From positions 114,501 through 178,500 of the forward strand of contig JAEMWC010000097.1 in assembly GCA_016490735.1 (NCBI GenBank): 64,000 bases of DNA, read 5' to 3'. The position numbers and the translations under genes are program-made. The notes beneath the pieces were generated by a model, which had not been told where the DNA came from, made no database searches, and worked only from the letters and a program-made list of their open reading frames with translations. The first letter of the stretch is position 1. Every line of letters starts with the position of its first letter. The DNA comes from Pachyseris speciosa (lineage: Eukaryota > Cnidaria > Anthozoa > Scleractinia > Pachyseridae). This document shows, piece by piece, positions 23,501 to 32,865 of the stretch.

Positions 23501-24105
23501 AATGTGAAACAGTGAAATAACAATTTGTCAGGGAAGATAAGCACCAAAGAGACAATATTAAATGCAAATATGGCGGGGATGCTGAAGGATGACCTTTTCG
23601 AAAAGTTGAGGCATAGCTCCTTTAAACATCATTGGAGATTGACTGAATGTATTTTGTGGCCTGAAAACTGGAAAGGGAACGAGTGAAACAATCCTCGCCA
23701 TTTAGAATATCAACAAGAGATAATTTATGCAACCCAACGTGTTTTTTTTGTTTTGTTTTGTTTTTTGTTTTGTTTTTGTTTTGTTTTTTTTCTCAAAATC
23801 TCGACATGACTTGAGTCTGCAGGTTTCAGTGTGGTTTGTAAATAACACAAAATTGCCTGAACTCAGCTAACGCAAAACTTCACATCATTCTGTAAGTATA
23901 CTATTCTTAGTTTCAGTGGCTCACTGCTTATCTCTTCTTTAAAATAAGTTCTCCTAGCCGTGAGCTTCTCCGATATTTGTGTTCCTGATATTCTTAAAGA
24001 AGATTACTTACGGCAACAAATGAGCTCCAAAACAATGACCAGCAATATTATAGAAAAAAATAACTCTAAATAACTTACCGCCTGAGATAGCAAAAACGTC
24101 TTCAT
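19240..24105 (-). CDS. Gene A: secreted Ly6/uPAR-CUB protein with Asp-rich insert
   Basis: Five coding exons join in frame: 24079-24105, 22621-22738, 21492-21866, 20659-20812 and 19240-19910, with intron phases 0, 1, 1, 2 and 1. They encode about 448 residues up to the last donor. Domains in order are a signal peptide (about residues 1-20, MKTFLLSQA then a hydrophobic ILFSCIVVC segment), a linker, one Ly6/uPAR domain with ten Cys ending CCNTSECNAG, a Thr/Pro-rich linker, and a CUB domain starting CGGALSNSSG and ending GFKARFKVL. A CUB loop holds about 150 extra residues: a dibasic RKRGKRS site, an acidic stretch with more than 40 Asp, then an Arg-Pro block. It is secreted; binding partner and function are unknown. 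A matrix or biomineralisation role is inference from the acidity. Gene B is a paralogue with the same intron phases. Confidence 0.85.
20547..20583. repeat. (TTG)n microsatellite in gene A intron
   Basis: About 12 TTG/GTT units lie in the intron between exons 4 and 5. Confidence 0.9.
20659..20812 (-). CDS. Gene A exon 4 (CUB domain, first half)
   Basis: A 154-bp exon, phase 1 to 2, encodes the start of a CUB domain: CGGALSNSSGYFTSPNFPNN, then NCTWTI and a FTDFKLEP segment. These are the classic first two CUB cysteines and the SPNFP turn. The exon has exactly the same length as its paralogue in gene B. Confidence 0.85.
21492..21866 (-). CDS. Gene A exon 3 (Ly6/uPAR domain)
   Basis: A 375-bp exon, phase 1 to 1, encodes one complete three-finger Ly6/uPAR domain. 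It starts LNCFNCSASNEPDC and ends with the diagnostic ECCNTSECNAG (CC, four residues, CN). A Pro/Thr/Ser-rich tail likely to be O-glycosylated follows. No GPI signal can be placed because the protein continues into CUB. Confidence 0.85.
22621..22738 (-). CDS. Gene A exon 2 (signal peptide end and linker)
   Basis: The acceptor TTTTTTTCTGCAG precedes ILFSCIVVCQSARVP, the rest of the signal peptide with likely cleavage after QS. The exon then encodes a short charged linker ending LESQEQ. The donor is CAAG|GTAAAC, phase 1. Confidence 0.8.
23275..23700. repeat. Imperfect tandem duplication in gene A intron 1
   Basis: The order CGGTCACTA..., GTGAAACAGT, CCAAAGAGACAA, AAATGCA and GATGACCTTTT-like words occurs from about 23268 and again from about 23488, giving a period near 220 bp. 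It is non-coding. Confidence 0.5.
24079..24105 (-). CDS. Gene A exon 1 (start codon, signal peptide start)
   Basis: ATG at 24105-24103 begins MKTFLLSQA and runs to a consensus donor (GCG|GTAAGT). This ATG was chosen because the next exon continues the hydrophobic signal sequence in the same phase and a TATA box lies about 105 bp upstream. Confidence 0.8.
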
Positions 24106-24208
24106 CTTTGCGAAGTTGTCTTTCTTGTCCTCTCTTCAGTGCTAAGCCTCCCTACTTCGACCTGAAGGCTTGCACATGCTATTTATCTGAACGTTGACAA
24201 CTTTTTCA

Positions 24209-24218
24209 ATTTATATCC
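24209..24218 (-). promoter_or_regulatory. TATA box of gene A
   Basis: On the minus strand GGATATAAAT lies about 105 bp before the gene A start codon, which would put transcription start near 24180 and give a short 5' UTR. The assignment rests on sequence and position only. Confidence 0.5.
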
Positions 24219-24219
24219 T

Positions 24220-26184
24220 CTGCTAAGCCACGAACAAAGCAATTACCTCCCACATGAGGCCGTGATGTCAGTTCCGGCCCTTTAGTGTTACCGCCAAAGA
24301 AAACACAGGATCGCGTTGACTTCTAAATAAATTCTTGGCTAGCTTTTGATTCTGTCGAACGGTCCACTGGTCGGTGAAAGTGGTTTAAACTCATCTAAAA
24401 GGGATGTATGTAGATGCCGCTTTGGAGGAATTTTGACCCAATCTGGCCAATTTGAAGAACTTAATTCTTCCTTTCAACTAGTGGTATTCAAGGTTGCAAT
24501 ATCGAAACAATCCATTACCGATATTAAAACCAACAATGGATTCGGAAATTATCACAGCATAAGGCTCAAACAAGCTTTTTCAAATTTTCACCCCACGCAC
24601 TCACTCAAAAACATGTTGAGCGCTTTTCATGTTCTTTATTGCTAAAAAGTTAATTTTATCGATACCTTGCCGGAATTTATTTTAAAAAGGTTTCTTTATT
24701 GCTTAGTCATGGCCATAAGAATGAATTAAATATTTTTACTTCATCATATAGGTGAAGTGGGGTGATGTCTTATTCCGGGATGGTCGAAGTCCGGAACCAG
24801 ATATTTTAATATACGCTGTCGGAAGAAAAAGTCTTGCCCACAGCTCTAAGCGGAAAAACAGCAAGTAATATCACTTTTCTTAGCTGTAAATTCACGAAAT
24901 CAGTAACGCTTTCGCCAGGTTTATTGTCATAGTTCTACCGGGGGAATACACACCGTCAGCGACTGTCGAAGTTTTGTGCCTTTTTGTGCCCTATTATTAA
25001 GCGTCAATAAATCCTCAGCGTGATGCACTTGACTACCACTGAAATAGTTTATATTGTATTAATACCAGCAAGCTCCGCTGTACGACACATTTCTTCGACT
25101 CATTGCGTAGCTGAGGTCGATAGAACGTTCTTTCGTGAGATATTTTGCTTGTGAATTTTTCTGGCAAAGTATCAACTGGCCGGTTCTTCTTTATTCGCAT
25201 ACCAAGTAAATATGCACCTGATGTTCATCAATACCACTTCATAGAGTTATTATTACCTCGGATGTTAGATTATAAGTTGACAACCTAAGCGCAATTTAAG
25301 AACGTTGTACTTGAATGGCCTTGCTATGCAGAAAATGCTACATCGCCAGAAAATTGCTTTTAAAAATACTCAATCTAATAATATAGATATTTTATAATTT
25401 TGGCCCCAGTTGAGGATTATCGCACTCATCCTCTTCATTTCTAAAATTTACAGGACTTAGCAAGGCAACGGCTCATAATTATACTTAAGAAAATGAAAGA
25501 ACTCTACCAGTATATTACCCTCATGTGCATTTTATATATATTGTATGAACTTACCAAGAACTGTTAAAAACCTCAATAACTTGTCGAAAATACTCTAACA
25601 CACAAGAACATGTTTTCATAAAATTGCAGTCATGGTCACATTTGACCGTTTGTTAGTAATAAATAAAATGAAGTTGTTAAAATTAATTCGTTGACTTTTT
25701 ATCCTTGAAGCAAAACGCAAAGGAGTAAGGACACTACCTGCTCTTTGGCAACTACGTTGAGTCTCGCCCTTACTATAATAGTTGAAGGTACAGCCGCTTG
25801 ACATTAGGGCTTCATCAAGCCTTCTTCGGAAGGAACGCGTGACGAAGCCCTAAGAACGTCTGTGTGGGAGGCTAGAGCCTTTGCTGAAGCGAGGGAAATT
25901 ATTAGAATTTTAATTGACAAAACGCAAGAGTGTACCATTTGATTGCCTTTTAAGAGCATGGGTGACAAATTACCCTCACAATCGTGGGCTTTTGACTTGT
26001 TTATTGTATCGAGAACTCCAATCATTTTTACTAAGCCACTTAGAATCCTTAGAATGCTTTAACGTTTAGTCAAGTCAGTCAATGGTCAAATCTTCCTTGC
26101 ATGATTGGCTATGTGTGACTCTGCGAAAATTTGCTTATGGTCATGCCGTCGGTACAGCGCGAATCGTCTCGCTGCGTCGTGAAC
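24220..26184. other. Intergenic stretch upstream of gene A
   Basis: No gene, RNA or clear repeat was recognised. The plus-strand frame at 24346-24645 diverges from gene A but shows no domain or splice structure. Confidence 0.45.
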
Positions 26185-26188
26185 TTAA

Positions 26189-27094
26189 GGTGGCTCCTAC
26201 CGGTTTCCAGCATTTTCAAGCACTATATTTTTGGTGGATCATTACTACCAATCTTTATATGTTATTACCTTTAAATTGGTATCAAAAAAGGCCCGATCAT
26301 TGGTGAACAAGTTATTGCAGCTTGTGTTAACATAATAGGTTACCATAGCAATGCCATAGCCTGTTAAAAACACTCCTTATTTTAGCTTTTAGCGACAATA
26401 ACTCAAAAACAAGCTCGGTGACCCCCATTTTTTATTTTCGGGAAATAATAAGCATAATATATTAAAACTTTTTGCAAAGTTGAAAAAAAATGTAGGAGCG
26501 GATTCAGAGCCACCTTAAATTTTTGAAAAGTTAAAGTGGCTCTGAATCTGCTCCTACAATTTTTTTTAAACTTTGCAAAAAGTCTTATTATATTATGCTT
26601 ATTATTTCCCGAAAATAAAAAATGGTGGTCACCGAGCTTGTTTTTTAGTTATTGTCACTTAAAGCTAAAATAAGGGGTGTTTTTAACAGGCTATGCCGTT
26701 GTTATGGTAACCTGTTATGTCAAAGAAAGTTTCATAGCTTGTTCACCAATGATTGGCCATTTCTTTGATACCACTTAAGGTATTAACTTATAAAGATTGG
26801 TAGTAAAACTGGAAATTGGTAGTAAAACTGGTAGCTGGAAACTGACTAGCCTGCGTCGCAGACGTAACAAAACCCCGGTTAGTAACGTCTGCGAAGCAGC
26901 GCCAAATTCCTTGTTCTGTACCAGAATTTGAGTACGCGTTATGATTGGCTCGCAAAAGCCTTTTGTTGACGAGCCAATCATAACGCGTACTCAAATTCTG
27001 GTACAGAACAAGGAATTTGGCGCTGCTTTGCAGACGTTACTAACCGGGGTTTTGTTACGTCTGCGACGCAGGCTAGAAACTGACAGGAACCACC
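26189..27094. mobile_element. TTAA-flanked foldback element with a nested insertion
   Basis: Two arms of about 320 bp face each other around a centre at about 26513-26535. The left arm starts GGTGGCTCCTACC and ends at AGAGCCACC; the right arm starts AGTGGCTCTGAATC and ends CAGGAACCACC. TTAA flanks both outer ends (26185-26188 and 27095-27098). The right arm is split near its tip by the Mutator-like foldback at 26847-27075. There is no protein. Confidence 0.8.
26847..27075. mobile_element. Mutator-like foldback MITE with 9-bp target duplication
   Basis: A nearly perfect palindrome of 229 bp has ends TAGCCTGCGTCGCAGACG and CGTCTGCGACGCAGGCTA. It is flanked by the 9-bp direct repeat GAAACTGAC at 26838-26846 and 27076-27084. 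A 9-bp duplication with long inverted repeats fits Mutator-type elements. There is no coding capacity. A truncated relative lies at 7438. Confidence 0.85.
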
Positions 27095-27098
27095 TTAA

Positions 27099-28367
27099 TT
27101 TAAATATAAAATCAAGAAACTATATTAAGTTATTACACAAGTTATAAAGGTTTATATACAATTTACAAAGCACCTTTTGCGGTACTAAACACATCTTTTT
27201 GACTGAAATATGAAACTTGATATTAAGCATATTTTTGACGCCATCATTTGAGATTATTTTGTCGGTTATCATGTCAAAACGATTGGGACAACAGCCCAAA
27301 TATATATATGCCAAGTATGGCGAAGAAATGTGCAAAACACCCAACATCAGTGTAAATGACACATTGTCGGGCCATTTGGCCCCACCGTGTTTTTGGATAC
27401 AACTTTAGAAAGGCCATACCAAGTTGCTCGATGCCATTAAAAATAATAACAATAATCTTGGAGCTCCGCTAATACATTTAATTATAAGCTGAACTACGGA
27501 TTTCCAGCATTTTCATTGGCTCGCCGGAAAGAGGCTATCAGCTCATATACCTGCTGTACCTAATATGGTCAATGAACGCGTCAGCAATTAAAGAAAACTG
27601 AATAAAATTTTCCCCCAAAACCGGCAGCCATTAAAACATGAATCGTCTCTCAGCGGAAGTAACGAGTAGAAATACCGACAATGGAACCGAAATACAAATG
27701 GAATTCATTGCTGAGCCTTTTAGAACGACAGAGACCCCTGCAAAGAATAATGCTGGCATCGTGTTTAATAATTTTCTCGCAGCCCTGAGAAAATTTTCCT
27801 AGCTGTTGATGTTCAGCTTAAAGCAAAACACACTTTAATGTACTGAAATACCGCAAGAGTGAAATAACTTTACTAAACGAAATGGAAAATGTTTTCAACT
27901 GACAAGTGTCGACGTCATAAGTCTGTCATATGCTCCTGAGCCAGTCTATTCAAAACAAACTGAACAGTACTTCAGCAAAGTTTACAGCAGCATTCACTAT
28001 TGAAAATTTATCCGACGTCGGGACATTTCTTAAAATCTAAACATTAACACAAGTAGTTTGTATATGCTAACGATTTTGACGAAATAATAAAGTTCTTACC
28101 TATCTACTTTCTATTACCTGCACTCGATGCAACGTATCAACGACCAACTTCAAACTTTCGATCCTTACAAATACAGTGCTTGCGGTGCTTGGTGATGAGG
28201 ATGATTATGTTGATGCCTCAACGTTAATCTCAAAAATTACTAATTATCATAAACCAAACTCCAGCTTTTATTATTACTTTCTTGTGTTATATGTCCTCTC
28301 AGTATAGGTTCTTGGTCTACTCGTGTAAATATGCTAGCTAACTCGGTGAATGTATGTGTATACCTAT

Positions 28368-28406
<39 letters not shown>

Positions 28407-28989
28407 TGTATGTATGTATTTATTGATTTATTCACCTGATTTACTAATAATCTATTTTGCTAAATTTGTAAGTTACACAACTCGTCTCGATTAGCTTTGC
28501 TACATGCGGGTTGTGTATTTCTCTAAACTGAAGATGATGATGAAATACAGTGTGTTGTAAAATCGAGAAAAATCGCTTTTCTTGTTTTTGCTATTCTGTT
28601 CGGCCGAGGGACCAGTTTCTGTGCTAGCTACTTTATATTTTGTTTCCGACAAGGTCTGGTGAGGCAATGTTCCATTCCATCAAAATAAACTGAAATTGTG
28701 CCTTTGTTTTGATGAAATTAGCCATTGGTGCCATTGTTTCGATTGATTACAAATTGGCTTCCTTCGGCTCGTACATCTAGCTACGTGAAAGCTGTTCTGG
28801 CACCCGGTTTTAGCAATGATTGATATATTTTTTACGAAACCATGCACTTTCATTTGTACAACCATTCAGAGCAAAGAAACTCAGCACGTTTGTCCAAAAT
28901 TAGAACCCAAAAGTGAAGCTTCTACGTTGTTCTCGGACAGTTTCCATCCATTGAATTCAGTCAACTTTGCCCGGAAACGTTGCAACACA
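27099..28989. other. Intergenic stretch with a (TTTA)n microsatellite
   Basis: A (TTTA)n run lies at about 28364-28407. Otherwise no gene or structured repeat was recognised. Confidence 0.5.
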
Positions 28990-29178
28990 TCAAAACGTTT
29001 TCGCGCCCTTTTTATTAGTCATGTGATGGCCAAATCGGTCGTGGGTTCGAATCCTGTACAGGCCTGAATTTTTGCACTGCTTAAGTAATGTTCATAACTG
29101 CGATGATCAGTCACATATTTAATCATTAATCCGCAGTTCAAATATATGATTTTCGTATATTCATTCTCATATACTTAC
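28990..29178 (+). mobile_element. Decayed tRNA-headed SINE
   Basis: A B-box-like GGGTTCGAATCCTGT at 29041 is followed by a GGCCTGAATTTTTGCA word and a diverged copy of the tail (ACTGCGATGATCA, CCGCAGTTCA, ATATGATTT). The two better SINE copies at 57193 and 60239 have the same order. The A-box part is poorly preserved. Confidence 0.55.
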
Positions 29179-29811
29179 GGAAAATAGCTGGCTGTGTTGT
29201 TGAACGCCTTGCTCATGTCCAGATATGGTCATGGTGTATTGAGTACGGACACACAAATAGATCCCCTGCCTCAGTGCTTTAGTTCTTCTTTTTATGGCGT
29301 TCATTTTTACATAAATTCTAATTTGGTATGCAGTTTTTATAAGGGGAATAAGTTGAACCATTTAATGCTCTTAGCGATATTGTATTTTTTTCTTCAGGAA
29401 ATAAGATCCTACCTAAGAACCCAAATAGCCTAAACTTGCGCTAACTACGATTTATTTAAAGGGCAAATGAACCAAAATTTCGAAACCTTTTCTTCGTGTC
29501 ATTTCCAAGTGAACGAACACTAAAAAGGATTACCTGAATACAAAATCACGTAGCAATTGTCCTATCTGAGCTTTTAAGGGAGTAAAAAACCACTGGGAGT
29601 ACGGAAATATCCGAAGTACAAACGAAAACGTTTCTGAAATGGCCGCGCGCTTGACATGGAAGGAATGGAAACAAGCACGTGTTGTTGTGACGTCACTGTT
29701 GGCGAGTAAATAAGGAGCTCGATCAATGCTGTAAGTATTTTGTGCGATCTGTCGCAAGTTCTCCGTTTTAACCTTTCGTTCTCTCTTCGAAAAAGGCCGA
29801 GGAAGTCGAAC

Positions 29812-30420
29812 ATGTGGTTTTCAACGAAGAGCCGTACTAGTGTGAACCAATTAATGGCAACGGAATCTGATACTGGAACCTCCGATGACTCGTCTGACTG
29901 CAAAGAATACAATGCAAACGAGGACCGAATCAGTCAAATGGATTGGTGAGCGTTTGTTTACTCAATATACTGTAAAAGGTCTCCGTAAAATGGTCAATAA
30001 ATATGTTGGAATCGCCCTTGAAGCGTTTGCTTTGTTCTCTGTGGTGTTTAATTGTATTTTCGATGTATACTATGAAGCCATACGTCCATGCGCTGCCGTT
30101 GTTTTGATCCGCGTTTCTCATTTATTAATGTTCACCATACTAAAGTCGCCGTAATTCTAATTCTAATAATTTCACGCATTTTATCTACTCCCTGCGTTTT
30201 TTGTACATTTTCACTGTTTATTGTTATGCAATACCATAATTTCCAAGCAGCTGTTTTTACATTCTTGAATTGAGCTTAAAATGCAGGTGCATTTGTGGAA
30301 ACTGTGTGCCCATGCAAACTGCTGTCGTGAAATCTACCACATTCCATTTCCCGTATTACTGACAATGAGAATTTTACTGCTGTGTGCACAAACGCAGCTG
30401 TTATTTAGATAACTTATAAT
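29812..30420 (+). pseudogene. Degenerate P2RX7-like intracellular-domain gene
   Basis: The first exon (29812-29945) starts ATG and encodes a Ser/Asp-rich N-terminus ending DRISQMDW, with donor ATTG|GTGAGC. The second exon begins at 30287 after an acceptor, completes the Trp codon and encodes WCICGNCVPM, the CxCGxCxPM start of the zinc-binding P2X7 cytoplasmic (ballast-type) domain known from large cnidarian families. A frameshift follows, then ITDNENFTAVCTNAAV in another frame, then a stop. The order is right but the copy is broken and lacks the rest of the domain. No transmembrane P2X channel part is present. Confidence 0.65.
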
Positions 30421-30728
30421 GAGCCACTAAATGAGTATGTATATGTATGCTTGCAAACATTGTCATATTTTTTGTTAGCCCATCACCAACACAAGTATGT
30501 GTGTCTGGAAAAGGTTTCTGATTTTGGGTAATGTATGAATTATGTGGGATTGTTGTAAGGAGTTCACCTACAGTTGGTTTATGTCTGTATCGAAATGGCC
30601 AGGGGAAAGAGCATAGTGATAATTTGGTCTAGAAATGAGCAAGGTTGTGAATGGGTAGGCTGCACACTGATGCTAAACATCTCATGGTCATTAACAACCT
30701 CCACGAATGTTTTCCATTTGGTATATAT

Positions 30729-31023
30729 AATGGTAATAGGACTGAGTGGAGTCCAATTCGGTCTGTAATCATACGAGTGATAACAAAATCGGACGACCGC
30801 GCAGACGGAGTCCGATTTGTTTATCACGAGTATGATTACAGACCGAATTGAACGACACGAAGTCTTATTACCAATTAATCATAAAAATTGCAATTTCCGA
30901 GAAAAGAGGAAGAGCCAAGTTATAAAAGGGAAGGAAATTTTGCATTAAAAGACTGACAAAGGAAGCATAAATTGTTTAATGTCGCTCTGAAATTGACTAC
31001 GATGCTGATTGTAACCAAGGTTG

Positions 31024-31056
<33 letters not shown>

Positions 31057-31245
31057 GATTGGTTGATTTAAAATACTACTTTGAATGTGATTGGCTTATT
31101 GAACTGTCCGATAACAAACTGTCCAATAACAAAGTGTCCAATATAACAAACTGTCCGATAACAACTTGGCACGTGAATTAGTGGAAAATAGGAGCTTTTT
31201 AAATCAATCACAATCGAGGAAACTGCAATTTTTATGATTAATATC
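30729..31245. repeat. Composite foldback repeat with internal direct repeats
   Basis: A strong hairpin spans about 30748-30850: CAATTCGGTCTGTAATCATA faces its complement around the centre GACCGCGCAGACGG, and outer arms (GGTAATA... / ...TTATTACC) extend it to 30729-30873. A second inverted pair, ATTAATCATAAAAATTGCA (30874) and TGCAATTTTTATGATTAAT (31229), encloses three GTGATTGG(T/C)T words and four CTGTCC(G/A)ATAACAA-like words. No coding capacity. Confidence 0.75.
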
Positions 31246-32200
31246 TTATTATACCTTTATGTATCATTACATTACTTGCAATAATATAACTCGTATGATG
31301 TACATTTGACATAATACATGGTCCCGTAAACTCCATCCATTCTAGATGTGGTTACTTGTACCATTTGGTACAGATACATGCATTTATCATACCACCATAA
31401 ACTACTGCTAAAACAAATCAAGCATTCCTTTAGGATAACAACACTTATGAGAAATTATTATGTCCTTACTGTAAAATGAAATATTATATACCTCCAGGGG
31501 GTATAGATTTCATGCCACTAAAATTTTGAAAAAATTGTGAAAATTTTGTCACTTAAGGTTTCAGAGTATGGTATATATAGATTGAGTATGTTCTTTTCTG
31601 TTAGTACATAGTTACAGATATGTTGCCAAAAGGCAATATACCTATTGGATACATGAGAAGCTGTCATCTTGTTTCGTAAAAAAATAGAGAGAGCTTTTCA
31701 CGTGAAAGTACCGTAGTTTTTCGGTTATAAGGCGCCTTTGGCTATAAGACGCATCCCCAACTCAGCAACACTTGGTAAAAAGACGCACCCTAAACTGAAA
31801 GTAACATCAGAGGGCAATACATGTGGAGTGACAACGAAGTTGCAGCCGACAAGAAAAAAAACGTGCATAAATAAACAGCCAAAAAAGTAGAGGGAACACA
31901 TTTTATCAAGTTTATTTACTTGTGACCTACGAAATAACGAAATGTTTGTAAACAAAGCAAGAACGTTGCATCCTGATTCGATTCGAGCGAAATAGTCACA
32001 TGCGCGGGCGAATAAAACTAAAGCTGATTCACCTTGATTATTCAATAGCGTAAATTGTCAAACACGAGCGACGGGAACGCTCGAGGTCACTGACCACAAA
32101 TGTCAGTGCACAAAAATGGATGGATGGACGAAGGTTTGTTTAATTTCTTTAAAAAAAAATCAGTTTACATTTCTCGCAATGGAGGTGTTCGCGATGTTAG
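31246..32200. other. Intergenic stretch with a possible DNA-transposon end
   Basis: At about 31711-31760 the sequence TTTTCGGTTATAAGGCGCC with TATAAGACGCATCC resembles pogo/Tigger-type ends, but no partner end or transposase was found. Otherwise there is nothing recognisable. Confidence 0.3.
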
Positions 32201-32641
32201 CACTATAACTGCAAGTTGAATTGCAGTTCTGCTTGCCGGTCTATCGTAAACTAAGGCGACAAAATATTATCGACTTCGGGAAAACTCAGACGGAGCATGA
32301 CGAGAATCTCCGTGGAGTAATGGAACGGTTCCACCAACACGACGCGCGCCTGAACAAGGACAAATGCAGCTTTTCTAAGAGTGAGATCAAGTTATATGGA
32401 CACATCTTCAGCAAGAACGGAGTCAAGGCAGACCCAGACAAGATCAAGGCGATCACTGACATGAGCGAACCAGAGAATGTCAGTAAGGTGAAGCCACTAC
32501 TAGGGATGGCTCAGTACGTGTCCCGTTACATCTCAGATTACGCCACGATAACTGCCCCGCTGCGACTGTTAACCAAGAAGGAGACGCCATGGCAATGGGC
32601 TGACGAACAGCAACAAGCATTCGACAAGCTCAAAGACAAGC

Positions 32642-32865
32642 AATGAAAACGTAAAGCTTGTGGGATGTGGCTGGAGTGACAAGGATACTTCACAAATTAA
32701 TGTGATCAAGTAAGCTGAAGCCACTCAAAGGGCACTAAGGCCACAAAGTAGCGGACATTACCCCTTAAATCTACCAAAGCAAAGATTGAGCCCAAGCAAT
32801 AGCAGCCATGGACAGCTGTTTCGGCCTTGTTAGGCCTCATCAGCATGGCATAGCTCAAATACACC
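32642..32865 (-). mobile_element. Short insertion carrying a hammerhead ribozyme
   Basis: About 225 bp of foreign sequence separates two halves of the Ty3 pol frame (...KLKDK at 32640 and LTENHVMSYF from about 32866). It has no coding capacity. It contains a complete hammerhead at 32805-32849, as in retrozymes or Penelope-like ends. No clear target duplication was found. Confidence 0.6.
32805..32849 (-). ncRNA. Type I hammerhead ribozyme, 45 nt
   Basis: On the minus strand all core parts are present in order: GCCATG (stem I 5' arm), CTGATGA, GGCC-TAACAA-GGCC (perfect 4-bp stem II with a six-base loop), GAAAC, a minimal stem III with loop AGCT, GTC (cleavage site) and CATGGC (stem I 3' arm, perfect complement of GCCATG). 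Every invariant core base is intact. Minimal stem III is typical of hammerheads of Penelope-like elements and retrozymes. Confidence 0.85.

Noticed and set aside
31711..31760. Pogo/Tigger transposon
   Set aside because: Only a terminal-like word was seen; there is no second end and no transposase.
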